Assembly: GCA_951812505.1 (NCBI GenBank)
Contig: CATOSI010000001.1
Location: forward strand, 372,001-436,000
Reading direction: 5' to 3'
Origin: an uncultured Dehalococcoidia bacterium
GTDB taxonomy: Bacteria; Chloroflexota; Dehalococcoidia; Lucifugimonadales; UBA1123
Length of the DNA stretch: 64,000 bases
How positions within the stretch are numbered: position 1 is the stretch's first letter; the number at the start of each line of letters is the position of its first letter. This document shows, in pieces, positions 17,041-27,162 of this stretch. A program made the position numbers and the translations under genes. The notes under the pieces are model-generated. The model was given only the letters and a program-made list of their open reading frames with translations, searched no databases and was not told the DNA's origin.

Positions 17041-18297
17041 TCACTCCAACAGCAGCGTGCGGCCGTCCGCGGAGCCAGGTTCCCAGATTTCTGGCAGTTC
17101 CGTAATTCTTCCTGTGATGACTTCATCGTAGATGGCATTTGTGCGGGCGGCGACTTTGCCCCAGTCGAATATGTCTTCGGCAAGAAGGCGCGACTGGTGA
17201 CGCATACGAGATAATTTGCCAGAGTCCTGCAGAATTTTTTCCAGAGTCTGGAGCAAGGCGGCGCTGTCTCCTCGAGGAAACAGTTCCGCATTCTCGTATT
17301 CGGACATCCGGGCGATGTAGTAGGGGTTGGTGTGAACAATGGCCAGGCTGCACGACATGGCCTCAATCATGGCGATGCCCGGATCGCCGGGCCAGACTCC
17401 GATGTCGGCGGTTGAGAGGTAGGCGGGTAGTTCGGAGTTGGGGATGTGACCGGTGATCGTGAGCATGTCGCGGTTGCGGTCTTCGACCAGGGCCAACAGG
17501 CTCTGTTCCATTGCATTAGTGGCGGGGCCGATGAGCATAAGGTGAGCGCCGTATTTGTCTGAGAGGTGTTTCCATGCGGATACGAGGGCATCGACCTCCT
17601 TTTCGGGTCCGATGCGCCCGAGGAAGGCAATCACAGGAACATCGAGCGGGATGCCCAGTTTGCGCCTGACGCTATCTCTTGCATTCTGGCTGTACTTGAA
17701 CGTCTCGGTGTCCGCGCCGAGCGTAGAGTGCGTCATTCGGTGATACTCGATGCCGAGTTCGTTGTGGAGAATGGCTTCACTGTCGGGCATGAGGGGAATG
17801 TAGCGTCCAACGACTGAACCCAAGAGGGGTAGAATCCCGCGTCGGAACAGGGAGCGGTAGTAGATGCGCTTCTTAAGATCGTAAGGCCTGAGGTTGAAGT
17901 AGCAGAGGTGGTTATCCACCACGGCCGGAATGTCGAGGGAGCGGGCGGCGAGGAGCGCTTGGATGCATAAGAGCCCGACTGGGCCGTGAATGTGCAGGAT
18001 GTCAGGATTGACCTGGCGAAGTGCGCTCTTGAATCCGTGCAACAGGACCTGGGAGTTTGCTCTGGCGCGAAGTCCCGCCTCAAGCCGGTGGATGCGGACA
18101 CCTCTGTCCTCGTAGGGTTTGAGGGCGTCGCCCGTATTGGAAAGCTCTGTGTCCGAGGTCTGCTGCCACATACCGGACGGCAGGATGGATGTGACCAGAG
18201 ACACTTCTGCGCCGGCCAGTGTCTGGAAGTGTCCGAGGTGATTTTCCTCGTATCCAAGGCCTTCGCGGTAGGACGCGATGATGTGGGTTACTCGCAC
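17041..18297 (-). CDS. Glycosyltransferase family 4
   Basis: A 418-residue GT-B fold enzyme starting with GTG. The N-terminal half begins MRVTHIIASYREGLGYEENH, with the acceptor-side Gly-rich loop. The C-terminal donor domain has VIAFLGRIGPEKEVDALVSAW and ends in the retaining GT4 region GDPGIAMIEAMSCS, including the E-x7-E-like acidic segment. It transfers an activated sugar to a growing surface glycan at the cytoplasmic face. The next gene upstream, also a GT4, ends 16 bases before it. Sugar specificity cannot be assigned. Confidence 0.88.
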   Translation of the reverse strand: MRVTHIIASYREGLGYEENHLGHFQTLAGAEVSLVTSILPSGMWQQTSDTELSNTGDALKPYEDRGVRIHRLEAGLRARANSQVLLHGFKSALRQVNPDILHIHGPVGLLCIQALLAARSLDIPAVVDNHLCYFNLRPYDLKKRIYYRSLFRRGILPLLGSVVGRYIPLMPDSEAILHNELGIEYHRMTHSTLGADTETFKYSQNARDSVRRKLGIPLDVPVIAFLGRIGPEKEVDALVSAWKHLSDKYGAHLMLIGPATNAMEQSLLALVEDRNRDMLTITGHIPNSELPAYLSTADIGVWPGDPGIAMIEAMSCSLAIVHTNPYYIARMSEYENAELFPRGDSAALLQTLEKILQDSGKLSRMRHQSRLLAEDIFDWGKVAARTNAIYDEVITGRITELPEIWEPGSADGRTLLLE

Positions 18298-18313
18298 CGG
18301 ACGTCACTCCGCA

Positions 18314-19486
18314 TCAGGGCAGCGACTTCGCTTTCTCTCCGACAACCAGGAATCTGTACCGATCCGCGATTTTGGACGCAGCAGCCTGCCATGTGTAGCG
18401 CTCAGTAACGAGTTTCCTGCCGCGATCTCCCATGCGGTTGCGGAGTTCGGCATCCGACAATAAAGATCCTATTGCATGGGCCACCGGGATCTGACTTGCC
18501 TCGACCACGAAGCCGGCATCATGTTCGGCTACTTCGGGGAAATTACAGCCGTCCGTTATTACCACGGGAAGACACACGGCCATCGCTTCGAGAATGGCGA
18601 TGCTGAAGCCTTCAGAATACGAGGGAAGGACAAAGACATCGGCGATGGACATAGCGGAGAGTCTATCTTCGCCTGTAAGCATCCCTGTGAATATGACGCT
18701 GTCGAGAGTTCCTTCGGAACGCAGGACGGACTCTGTCTTTTGTCGTGTGCCTTCTTCGTCGGGACCTGCGATTAGCAGAACGGCGTCTGGGAACCGGCTC
18801 TTCAGAGTGGAGAAGCTGTGAGCGAGTATGTCCAGGCCTTTCTTGGGATTGAGTCGGCCCATAAACAGTATGACTCGTTTACCCTTAAGCGCCGGATATC
18901 TTTCTAGGAAGGCGGACGGCTCTGGCAGTTCATCAAAGGGAGTGGGGTCTATTCCGTTTGGTGCGACTATAACAGGAGTGTCATAGCCTAATTCGGCGAT
19001 ACGGTCTTTTTCGGCCTGGGTGATCGCGTGAAGGGCGAAGGCATTCTTCAGAATCTTGTCGAGCACCGCTTTCTTGTAAAGGAGTTTCTTCCAACCCTTG
19101 TGCTGAAGGCTCCACTCGCTCAGTTCTCCATGGATAGTGACTATGTACGGTATGCCGTTTTTCTTCGCCGCCTCTGAGGCGGCGTACCCCGCATGGTGCC
19201 AGACTTCGTGTATGTGGACGAGATCGAAACGGGCAATGTTCTTATCGAGGAACGCGGATAGCTCTCTCGAGTAGGCCGTCCAGATTCGGGCGGGAAATCC
19301 GGTGTGGAAGACGTGGATAGGCACGCCGTGAGGCCCTACTATTTCATTGCCGACCCTGTGTCCTCTGGTAGTGGCAATCTCACAGCTTATTCCCTCGTCT
19401 GCCAGGGCGGGGATAAGCTCGGAGACTACGACGACAGGGCCTCCCCAATTGGGGGACATGCTGGGGGTGACGTGGAGGACGTTCAT
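18314..19486 (-). CDS. Glycosyltransferase family 4
   Basis: A 390-residue GT4 enzyme. It begins MNVLHVTPSMSPNWGGPVVV, the typical N-terminal strand and glycine loop. The donor domain shows VILFMGRLNPKKGLDILAHS and SYSEGFSIAILEAMAVCLPV, with both acidic residues of the E-x7-E motif. The ATG directly abuts the stop codon of the gene at 19487, so the two are translated from one message. Specificity is unknown. Confidence 0.9.
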   Translation of the reverse strand: MNVLHVTPSMSPNWGGPVVVVSELIPALADEGISCEIATTRGHRVGNEIVGPHGVPIHVFHTGFPARIWTAYSRELSAFLDKNIARFDLVHIHEVWHHAGYAASEAAKKNGIPYIVTIHGELSEWSLQHKGWKKLLYKKAVLDKILKNAFALHAITQAEKDRIAELGYDTPVIVAPNGIDPTPFDELPEPSAFLERYPALKGKRVILFMGRLNPKKGLDILAHSFSTLKSRFPDAVLLIAGPDEEGTRQKTESVLRSEGTLDSVIFTGMLTGEDRLSAMSIADVFVLPSYSEGFSIAILEAMAVCLPVVITDGCNFPEVAEHDAGFVVEASQIPVAHAIGSLLSDAELRNRMGDRGRKLVTERYTWQAAASKIADRYRFLVVGEKAKSLP

Positions 19487-20623
19487 CTATGCGGACTCAA
19501 GACCGTCGAGGCAACGCCTTACGCGGGCGCGCCAGGTATATTTGGTTTCGACCCTCCGACGGGCGGCCTTGGCCCGCGAGGCAGCCTTCATGGGTTTGTT
19601 CTTCAATTCGGTAATGGCCCGCATCCATGATACGAGGTCATCCGGTGGTACGAGCGTTGCGACGTCTTCGTCGAGCACCTCGCGAAGGACGGGCAGGTCG
19701 GAGGCGATGATTGGCTTTTCGGCAGCCATGTATTCAAACATTTTGAGCGGGCTTGTCCAGAGTCCGTGAATGTTGTGATACCCGGGTACCAGCTTGTTGG
19801 GCAAGAGTAGAACATCACATGCGGACAGCCACACAGGTACGTCGGCGTTATCCACATTGCCCGGAGTCGTCAAGTTGTCGCTGCCCGATGCGGCTGCCGT
19901 CTGTCGCAGTTCGTTCAGGCCGCCGCCGCGGTCTCCGACTATTACGAAATGTGTCTCCGGCATTCCGGCCGCTAAACGGGCAATTGTGTCGGCGCCTTTG
20001 TCTTTGGCCAGACTTCCCACGTAACCGGCGATCCGTGCGTCTTTAGGAAGGTCGAGGATGTGTCTAGCCTCATTTTGATCTGGGGCGGAGTCGAATCTAG
20101 CGAGGTCAACGCCGTTATGCGCCGGTACGATATGCTCCGTATCCGCGAATGGAAAACGTTCCGCAAGCTCAGACGGAATTGCTCGTGTATTCGTCACGAT
20201 GCGTAAACGAGGTGTCTGTTTACTCAGGAGTCGTTTCAGCAATCTTTCAGCGAGAGAACCTTCACTTGGCACCCAATGAATTTCCAGCACAGTGGAGGCG
20301 CCCGTGTCCAGGCAGACAGTGGCATGAGCTATATGACGAGTGTACGCAAGCCTTCCCAGGGACGAAAGTCTTGCCATCAACCCATACCATCCCAGTCCGA
20401 CGATAGAACTTCCGCATTTCTTATAGGCGGGTGTGAGGTTCCTACGGAGGCTGTACAGTTGAGCGGCGTCGGTAGCTGTCAGTCTAACGTCAGGTGACTT
20501 GATGGGAGCTATTAGCTGAACGTCGTGCCCTTCTTCGATCATAGCCTCGCACATCTTCATAACCTGGAGGCTATCCGCATTGTACGAAGGAATGTTTTCT
20601 GAGGAAATGTAAGTGATATTCAA
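19487..20623 (-). CDS. Glycosyltransferase family 4-like
   Basis: A 378-residue GT-B enzyme beginning MNITYISSENIPSYNADSLQ. The donor-side signature reads IAGYVGSLAKDKGADTIARL and SPLKMFEYMAAEKPIIASDL, as in capsule and teichuronic-type glycosyltransferases. Its start overlaps the end of the methyltransferase gene by 53 bases, and no later start keeps the N-terminal strand, so the overlap is probably real. It is part of the leftward glycan operon. Confidence 0.87.
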   Translation of the reverse strand: MNITYISSENIPSYNADSLQVMKMCEAMIEEGHDVQLIAPIKSPDVRLTATDAAQLYSLRRNLTPAYKKCGSSIVGLGWYGLMARLSSLGRLAYTRHIAHATVCLDTGASTVLEIHWVPSEGSLAERLLKRLLSKQTPRLRIVTNTRAIPSELAERFPFADTEHIVPAHNGVDLARFDSAPDQNEARHILDLPKDARIAGYVGSLAKDKGADTIARLAAGMPETHFVIVGDRGGGLNELRQTAAASGSDNLTTPGNVDNADVPVWLSACDVLLLPNKLVPGYHNIHGLWTSPLKMFEYMAAEKPIIASDLPVLREVLDEDVATLVPPDDLVSWMRAITELKNKPMKAASRAKAARRRVETKYTWRARVRRCLDGLESA

Positions 20624-21377
20624 ACGCGTGTTGCTTCCTAGCGCCTCTCGTTAGTATGACGCCTCTATAGGTCTGCACTCTCCTCTTTACCGTCGAGAGT
20701 GAGGATGGCGAACGCCTTTTTCCCTGCTTGGATTTCGACCGAAATTTGTATTTCTGGTCCCACTCTCTCAAAACGTTTCGCTCGGAACCACGTTCAGCGT
20801 CATCCAACAATATGGTGCACTTTGGGCGTAGATTCGATTGCAATATAGGAAGCAATCCATACCGCCCTCCAAGTGTAGAACCCGGCGGTCCGTCGCATAT
20901 TACTAGATCGATGTTCTCAGGTATATGAATTCCTGATATGTCATACCAATGGAAAGTGCCGTATTCTCGCATTGGTACCATACATACGTTAACACCGCCC
21001 GTCGAGAATCTGGTTAACCTATTGGTAATGTGACTGTACCAGTCGGCATCATGCTCCAATGCAATAACTTTTCTCTCTTTGGCATCGACTAATCTGCAGA
21101 GGATTAAGGTAGTAAGACCACTTCCACATTCAAGAATAGTACCGCTTGTGCTCTTCACAGAGACGATCATGGCCTTGAGAAATTCAGTGCTAGCAGCCCA
21201 TGGATTGTCCCAACCAAACTGCAACAAGAGTAAAACCAAGTGTCCCGTCCGGTACCTTGGCGGCAAGCAACGCAGTCCAATAACACCTACCAATAATGCG
21301 GGGCGTCGCATCAGATTCCGTATTGTTTTCAAGAGCTGCCAAATAAGTTGTTCGGGCATGAGCAAGATTCTATGCAT
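20571..21377 (-). CDS. Class I SAM-dependent methyltransferase
   Basis: A 268-residue protein from the ATG at 21377, which overlaps the upstream stop (ATGCATAG). The N-terminus carries a hydrophobic Arg-rich stretch (about 20-45) that may attach it to the membrane. The SAM-binding motif is TILECGSGLTTLIL, followed by VIALEHDADWY and a DLVICDGPPGSTLGGRYG segment. It would methylate a glycan or lipid-linked sugar. Base composition is visibly more AT-rich than outside the island. The 3' end overlaps the following glycosyltransferase start by 53 bases. Confidence 0.75.
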   Translation of the reverse strand: MHRILLMPEQLIWQLLKTIRNLMRRPALLVGVIGLRCLPPRYRTGHLVLLLLQFGWDNPWAASTEFLKAMIVSVKSTSGTILECGSGLTTLILCRLVDAKERKVIALEHDADWYSHITNRLTRFSTGGVNVCMVPMREYGTFHWYDISGIHIPENIDLVICDGPPGSTLGGRYGLLPILQSNLRPKCTILLDDAERGSERNVLREWDQKYKFRSKSKQGKRRSPSSLSTVKRRVQTYRGVILTRGARKQHAFEYHLHFLRKHSFVQCG

Positions 21378-22548
21378 CAATTCTGTGCAAAGTTGGGTTG
21401 ACTCTCGGGTTGGTGTGCACGATGCTTCGCACACGTGTTGCGATTGTAGCCCAATTCATTTCTTTCTCTACTCGGCGTCTGCCGTTCTCCCCCAATTCGT
21501 GAGCCAATGTAGGATTAGTCAAGATTTGGATTATCGCCTCAGTAAGTTCTTTGCTGCTTTCAGGATCGACCAGAATTCCTGTTTCCCCATGCAATACTGC
21601 ATCAACTGTACCAGAGTCCCGACTGCCGATAACGGGTTTGCCTAAGGCGTTGGCTTCCAAATATCCAATTCCGAATCCTTCGCCGACTGATGGCAATACG
21701 TAGAGGTCGCACCGGTCATAGCATAGCCACTTTTCGGATTCGGAGACTCTCCCAAGAATGCAGATGGAATCCCTCACACTTGATGCAGAGGCCATCTTGG
21801 CAAGTCGGTGGCGTTCACTACCGTCACCTACGATGACCAGTCTTGCATTGGGAATCGACTTGACCACTCGCGGCATAATGTCAATCAGGATATCCGCACG
21901 CTTGCGTGGCACCAGGCGGCTCACGAATAATATAGTCGGGTGTCCTTCTCCAAATGCCTGGTTCACTCGTGGTGATTGGAATTCAGAGAGGGACCTCTTG
22001 TAGCGTCCGACTTCTGATAGGCAGACACCATTGGGAACGGTTACAGCCAGTTGTGGGTTTACGCCGCCCGTAAGAATTCTTGACCTAGTGTGTTCACTGA
22101 CACAGAAGAATGTTACCGAATTGCGCATTCTGGACCAAAATGGCTTTATGACAGGCACAATGTCTCCTGGCCCGTCATGGGAAAAAGCATACATGGGTTT
22201 GCCTGATAGTCTGGAGGCAAGGTAGGCGCTCAGTAGGAAAGACTGAACATCGCTGGAGCCGCATAAGACGTAGTCGGCTTTTTCTCGATAAATGGTTTGA
22301 TACGTGGGCTTCAGCATTCTAATTCGGTCCGGGATATATCTCCATCCCTGACCTCTGCCCACATCCGTGTCGACACGGACGATGGGATAACCGCATTCCC
22401 GGTCGAACTCAGAATCCCCTTCGAAATGTGGGGCCACGACAGTTATTCTTTCACCCAATTCGATTAAGTGAGTAATCATGTTGTGGTTGTGGGACTCAAT
22501 TCCACCGTAGGCGCGGCGAGTTAGAGCGCAAAATACGCCCGTAGCCAT
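21370..22548 (-). CDS. Glycosyltransferase family 4 (paralog A)
   Basis: A 392-residue GT4 enzyme. The N-terminal half has GGIESHNHNMITHLIELGE and GDSEFDRECGYP. The donor domain shows ILFVSRLVPRKRADILID and EGFGIGYLEANALGKPVIGS. It is clearly paralogous to the next gene (22548-23729), sharing the SHNHN/EHNHQ, GDSEFDR and EGFGI..LEAN segments, so the pair arose by tandem duplication. Its start shares one base with the upstream stop (TAATG). Sugar specificity is unknown. Confidence 0.9.
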   Translation of the reverse strand: MATGVFCALTRRAYGGIESHNHNMITHLIELGERITVVAPHFEGDSEFDRECGYPIVRVDTDVGRGQGWRYIPDRIRMLKPTYQTIYREKADYVLCGSSDVQSFLLSAYLASRLSGKPMYAFSHDGPGDIVPVIKPFWSRMRNSVTFFCVSEHTRSRILTGGVNPQLAVTVPNGVCLSEVGRYKRSLSEFQSPRVNQAFGEGHPTILFVSRLVPRKRADILIDIMPRVVKSIPNARLVIVGDGSERHRLAKMASASSVRDSICILGRVSESEKWLCYDRCDLYVLPSVGEGFGIGYLEANALGKPVIGSRDSGTVDAVLHGETGILVDPESSKELTEAIIQILTNPTLAHELGENGRRRVEKEMNWATIATRVRSIVHTNPRVNPTLHRIDA

Positions 22549-23729
22549 TAGATACGTCCCCTGTTAACATCTGCATAAATGATGTCCTTAACCTTTCTGG
22601 AGACGGCATTCCAGTTCAACTCATTTTGGACTCTGCGTCTGCCGTTCTCACCAAGTCGGTGCGCCTCGCATGGATTCTGTAGGAGACGGACTATCGCATT
22701 CGCAATGTCTTCTATACTGTTCGGGTCAACCAGAAGGCCGGTTTCATTGTGCACTACAGCATCGGGCACACCGCCTGCATTGCCTCCTATTGCAGGTTTT
22801 CCGAATGCATTGGCCTCCAAGAAAGCTATTCCAAATCCTTCACGCGCCGGCCCATGCGTTTCACGGCTGGGCATAGCAAATAAATCGCAGCGCTCAAAAC
22901 ATAAGAATTTCTCTGCATCCGTCAAACGTCCCAAGAATTTCACTCGGTCGTCCACACCTAAATTCTTGGCTATGGTTTCAAGACGGTCGCGCTCTGTACC
23001 TTCCCCTACGACAACTAAACCTGCGTCGGGAACTTTCGAAAGAACTATTGGAAGACTCTCTATTAACCGGTCTATACCTTTATGGCGGACAAGCCTGCAC
23101 ACGGTAAGAATCATTCTGTCGGGAAAAGTTGATTCCAATTGTGAATGTGAGATGTGATGACGAACGTTCTGAAATGAACTGATTGCCTGGTAATCGACAC
23201 CATTGAAAACGACATGTGTGCGCCGCGATGGAATACCCGCATCCAGGACCAATGACCGGGTGTAATTGCTTACACATATGAGATTCGAAGACCGGAAAAT
23301 AGAATTCGTTAATAGACTGTAAGGAGTTGGTCTAGTGAATTCATCATGATGGACAAACACAAAACGCGGTATGCGAGCAAGCAGCGATACAATCCCAGAA
23401 GCGAGCATACTCAAGCCCCTTGATGCGGTGCCTACTATGATGTAGTCGGGTTTGAACTGGAGCATCCTACTAATCACACTGAAACCGTATAAGGGGCGCC
23501 GATAGGGCATCCACCATTTCTTGCCCTTGCCAGCCATGCCTCCTGTGGTAGCTACTCTTACTACCGGATAGCCGCAATCTCTGTCGAATTCGCTATCTCC
23601 GGGATACTGTGGTGCTATGACCAAAACTTCTTCCCCCAATTCGACGAGGTGTTTAACAATTTGGTGGTTGTGCTCCTCCCCCCCTCCGATTGCGGGTTTT
23701 GGAACTGCCAAAAACAAGCCTCTAGCCAT
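22548..23729 (-). CDS. Glycosyltransferase family 4 (paralog B)
   Basis: A 393-residue GT4 enzyme, the tandem paralog of the gene at 21370-22548. It has GGGEEHNHQIVKHLVELGEE at the N-terminus, GDSEFDRDCGYPVVRV, a donor-side ILTVCRLVRHKGIDRLIESL, and EGFGIAFLEANAFGKPAIGG. Compared with paralog A it carries extra residues before EGFGI (SRETHGPAR), a likely donor-site difference. It lies between paralog A and the ABC flippase. Confidence 0.9.
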   Translation of the reverse strand: MARGLFLAVPKPAIGGGEEHNHQIVKHLVELGEEVLVIAPQYPGDSEFDRDCGYPVVRVATTGGMAGKGKKWWMPYRRPLYGFSVISRMLQFKPDYIIVGTASRGLSMLASGIVSLLARIPRFVFVHHDEFTRPTPYSLLTNSIFRSSNLICVSNYTRSLVLDAGIPSRRTHVVFNGVDYQAISSFQNVRHHISHSQLESTFPDRMILTVCRLVRHKGIDRLIESLPIVLSKVPDAGLVVVGEGTERDRLETIAKNLGVDDRVKFLGRLTDAEKFLCFERCDLFAMPSRETHGPAREGFGIAFLEANAFGKPAIGGNAGGVPDAVVHNETGLLVDPNSIEDIANAIVRLLQNPCEAHRLGENGRRRVQNELNWNAVSRKVKDIIYADVNRGRI

Positions 23730-23752
23730 AGATTGCCAATCACCACCCTTAC

Positions 23753-25621
23753 TCAGTCACTGAATCTTTGGTTCTGGACATTATCTGTGGTCGACGGACT
23801 TACGATTTTACTGGGGCGAGGGAGATGCGTATCCTTCCCGCCTTCCGGAATAAGTGGTGATGCGACTGCCTGCCGGGCCGTCGTTTGGATGAAATCACCA
23901 TTGAAACTGCTAAGGAATTCACGGGCACCCTGTTCGACGACGCTGCCATCTTTGAGGACGAAGATGGTGTCGCAGTTGCGAATGGTGGACAGGCGGTGGG
24001 CTATTAGGATTATGGTCTTGTCGCCGCGGAGGGCGTCTATGCTGCGCTGGACTTCGCTTTCGGACTCGGTATCGAGGGCGCTGGTGGCCTCGTCGAAGAT
24101 GAGGAGGCGCGCGTCTTTGTAGAGTTCGCGAGCGATGGAGATGCGCTGTCGCTGGCCGCCTGAGATGTTGATGCCGTTGTCGCCGAGGATGGTGTCGTAG
24201 CCGTCTGGGAGATTTTCGATGAAGCCGGAGACCTGGGCAGCGCGGGCGGCGGCACGGACTTTGTCGTGGGAGGAGTCGTCGGAGTCCCAAAGGGCGATGT
24301 TGTTGTGGATGCTGTCGTTGAAGATGACGCTCTCCTGGGTCACGTAGCCGATGCCTTCTCTTAGCCTGCGCTGGTTAATTTCGTGGTAAGGGACCCCACC
24401 GATGGAGACTTTGCCGGAGGTGGGTCTGAGCAGTCCGGTGAGCATTGTAACGAGGGTTGACTTCCCAGCGCCAGAGGCTCCTACGAAGGCTACCATGCTG
24501 TTTGGCGGTATTGTAAGGCTTACATTGTCCAGAACTATTTCGGACCCCTCGTATTCGAAGGATACGTTGGTGAGGGTGATGGGCCGGTGGAAGTCGGGCT
24601 CTGCGCCAGAGTAGTTGATTGATTCCTCTCGCTCGGCAAGTTCCCGGCTGAGGATCTGGAAATTTCGTACGCTGCCGGAAACTCTCAGAAATTCCTGGAA
24701 CGATCTCTGCGCGTTGAGGGCGTAAACCATGGCTCGGCGCACGATGAAGAGGATGAACAGAATCTCTATGAGATTGTTGCGGGCTATCTCTACGGAATAA
24801 ATGAGGAGTCCTGCGATGATGAGCATGAAGAACAGGTCGGTGCCGTTTTCGAGAATCGCGGAGAGGGCGGACTGCTTATATTCGAGGCGTCCCTGTTCTC
24901 GGCTGGTGGTTCTGATTCGTCCGAATATGCCGTGGTGGGAGCCGGTGGCCTTGAGGTACTTGAAGTTGACGAGTCCTTGGATGATGTATGACTGCAATCC
25001 GGCGTTTGCGGAAGTGGACCTGATCGAGAAGCCACGGGCGATGTTGAACAGTCTCTTGAGTAGAAAGTATCCGGGGACGCCCACGACGATGACTACGCTT
25101 GTGAAGACAGGGTTGATGGCCAGCGGTAGAGCGATGTAAACGAGCGCGAATCCAGAGTTGACGATGAACCTGTTGCATCGTTCGAATGCTTGGGCGACAT
25201 TGTTGAGTTCGGTGGTTACAGCGTTGGTGAACGTGCTTAGGCCCCGGTTGAGGAAGTACTGGTAGTCGGCGCTATAAACCTGTTCGACCAACTCTATTTT
25301 GAGCCGCGCCATCAGCTTGCCGGTTATGTCGGCTGCGTAAACGCGCTGGTGGATGATGAAGCCGGTTCGCGCCAGGTAGAGGACGGCCATTCCGGCGACG
25401 GCTACTGGCAATGTGTATGGAAGTCCGAGGTAGTCCGCTCCGTCGGTCAGGAACCTGTGCAGAGGGGTATCGGCGGACTCCGATCCACCCAGGATCGGTA
25501 GGATCATGCCGATGCTGAAGCCCTCCAGAAGGGAGGCGACCATCAACAGCGCGACCCATACGAACAGACGCCATCGAATCATGGAGTAGAGGTAGCGTAT
25601 GAGGTATATGAACTCGTTCAA
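23753..25621 (-). CDS. ABC transporter, fused permease/ATPase (glycan flippase-like)
   Basis: A 622-residue half-transporter. Residues about 15-300 form six membrane helices of the exporter type. The ATPase domain has Walker A GASGAGKST (381-389), the signature ISGGQRQR (from 486), and Walker B LLIFDEATSALD (506-517). MsbA/PglK-like proteins flip lipid-linked sugars or lipids across the inner membrane, and the surrounding glycosyltransferases make that the likely role. The C-terminal 35 residues after the ATPase are a short unstructured tail. It functions as a homodimer. Confidence 0.9.
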   Translation of the reverse strand: MNEFIYLIRYLYSMIRWRLFVWVALLMVASLLEGFSIGMILPILGGSESADTPLHRFLTDGADYLGLPYTLPVAVAGMAVLYLARTGFIIHQRVYAADITGKLMARLKIELVEQVYSADYQYFLNRGLSTFTNAVTTELNNVAQAFERCNRFIVNSGFALVYIALPLAINPVFTSVVIVVGVPGYFLLKRLFNIARGFSIRSTSANAGLQSYIIQGLVNFKYLKATGSHHGIFGRIRTTSREQGRLEYKQSALSAILENGTDLFFMLIIAGLLIYSVEIARNNLIEILFILFIVRRAMVYALNAQRSFQEFLRVSGSVRNFQILSRELAEREESINYSGAEPDFHRPITLTNVSFEYEGSEIVLDNVSLTIPPNSMVAFVGASGAGKSTLVTMLTGLLRPTSGKVSIGGVPYHEINQRRLREGIGYVTQESVIFNDSIHNNIALWDSDDSSHDKVRAAARAAQVSGFIENLPDGYDTILGDNGINISGGQRQRISIARELYKDARLLIFDEATSALDTESESEVQRSIDALRGDKTIILIAHRLSTIRNCDTIFVLKDGSVVEQGAREFLSSFNGDFIQTTARQAVASPLIPEGGKDTHLPRPSKIVSPSTTDNVQNQRFSD

Positions 25622-25630
25622 CTTGGGCGC

Positions 25631-26944
25631 CTAAACGAAAGGAAGTGGCCGATTGTTCCTGCCGACGCTGTGGTATTCGAATCCTATCATTTCCATGGTC
25701 TGGGGAGACAGGCAGTTGCGCCCATCGAAGACGAATCGGGGCGGTCTCATACAGCGGGCGATTTCCGTCCAATCCGAGTTGACTATCTGTTCCCATTCGG
25801 TAAGCAGGACCAGGGCATGGGTTCCGGCGGAAGCCTCTACGGGATCGTCCAGGATCTGGGCCGAGGGTGGGAGTTCGCGGGCGGCGGTCCGTGTTGCTCT
25901 GGGGTCGAAGGCCTGCACCTCCACGCCTTCGTCAACCAGCGCGCGGATGAGGTCGAGCGAAGGGGCGTCCCGGACGTCGTCGGTCTCAGGCTTAAACGCG
26001 AGTCCGAGGACCCCAACCTTGAGTCCCGAGATCGCGCCGCCAAACCTGGATCTCAGGGCGTAGAGAGGCAGTAGGCGTTGCTTGTTATTCACGTTGATGA
26101 CTGATCGGAGGAGTTCGAAGTTTACGCCGCTAGTGAGCGCGAGGTAGTCGAGGGCGCGCACGTCTTTCGGGAAGCACGAGCCGCCGTAGCCGACTCCAGC
26201 GTAGATTCTACTGCCAGTTCTCGGGTCCAAGGCAAGGCCCTCGCTCACGGCGTCTATGGAGGCGCCCACTCGGTCGCACAGGGCGGCTATTTCGTTGATG
26301 AAGGATATGCGGGTGGCAAGAAAGGCGTTGCTGGCGTACTTGGTCATTTCTGCGCTGGTGATGTCGGTAACGACGAAGGGCGCCGAGATGCCGGTGTGCA
26401 TCTTCTTGACGGCCTCAACTGTCTTGTGGTCGCCGGGTTCGGCGCCAATGACGATGCGGTCTGGCGAGTTCCAGTCCTGTACGGCGCGCCCTTCCCGGAG
26501 AAATTCGGGGTTCGATGCGTATCGTATGTCCGTTCCACGTAGATCTTCGCCCAGAATTCTGCAACCAGTACCGGGCGGGACGGTGCTCTTCATAAGGACC
26601 ACGAGGTTGTCGTGAGATCTTGACTTGATCCAATCGAGAGCGACCTTGACTTGGCTGAGGTCTGCTGCGCCGCTTTCCCTTGGGGGAGTTCCGGTTGCGA
26701 TTAGGGCTATGTCGCCGATATGTTCGCTGAATTCATCGACGTGAACAAAGCGCAGATTGCCGTTCGATATTCCGGCAGCTACTCTGGGCTCGAGGCCGGG
26801 CTCGTATATCGGTACGCTGCCGGACGACAGTGCTTGGACTCGGTGGCAGTCTATATCCACACCGATTACTTCGTGGCCGGCGTAGGCGAGTCCTCCAGCG
26901 GCAACGGCGCCGACATATCCCAAGCCTATTACGGTGATTTTCAA
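25631..26944 (-). CDS. UDP-glucose/GDP-mannose dehydrogenase family (UDP-glucose 6-dehydrogenase)
   Basis: A 437-residue enzyme oxidising a nucleotide sugar at C6 twice with NAD+, most likely UDP-glucose to UDP-glucuronate. The N-terminal Rossmann loop is VIGLGYVGAVAAGGLA. The catalytic Cys257 lies in GYGGSCFPKD, the central helix carries TKYASNAFLA, and GLAFKPETDDVRDAPS marks the C-terminal domain. It supplies uronic acid donor to the glycan operon. The neighbouring truncated epimerase (27163-27318) fits a former UDP-glucuronate 4-epimerase partner. Confidence 0.93.
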   Translation of the reverse strand: MKITVIGLGYVGAVAAGGLAYAGHEVIGVDIDCHRVQALSSGSVPIYEPGLEPRVAAGISNGNLRFVHVDEFSEHIGDIALIATGTPPRESGAADLSQVKVALDWIKSRSHDNLVVLMKSTVPPGTGCRILGEDLRGTDIRYASNPEFLREGRAVQDWNSPDRIVIGAEPGDHKTVEAVKKMHTGISAPFVVTDITSAEMTKYASNAFLATRISFINEIAALCDRVGASIDAVSEGLALDPRTGSRIYAGVGYGGSCFPKDVRALDYLALTSGVNFELLRSVINVNNKQRLLPLYALRSRFGGAISGLKVGVLGLAFKPETDDVRDAPSLDLIRALVDEGVEVQAFDPRATRTAARELPPSAQILDDPVEASAGTHALVLLTEWEQIVNSDWTEIARCMRPPRFVFDGRNCLSPQTMEMIGFEYHSVGRNNRPLPFV

Positions 26945-27162
26945 GGTGCTCTACTCCAACTGGAAGGATGGGGCAGGATCGAAGTTCAATCTAATTTCCC
27001 GCGATTCCGCTTGAACCTGTCTAGGCAAAGAGAGTTCATCGAGTCTTCGATAACTTCCCAAAAGGGTGTCCATAATCCAGTTGGATTATAGACCAGAAGC
27101 AGTATTTCAATCCAACACAGGAGCACCGTGGGAAGGATACAAATCTGGTAGTTGGAAGCGTT

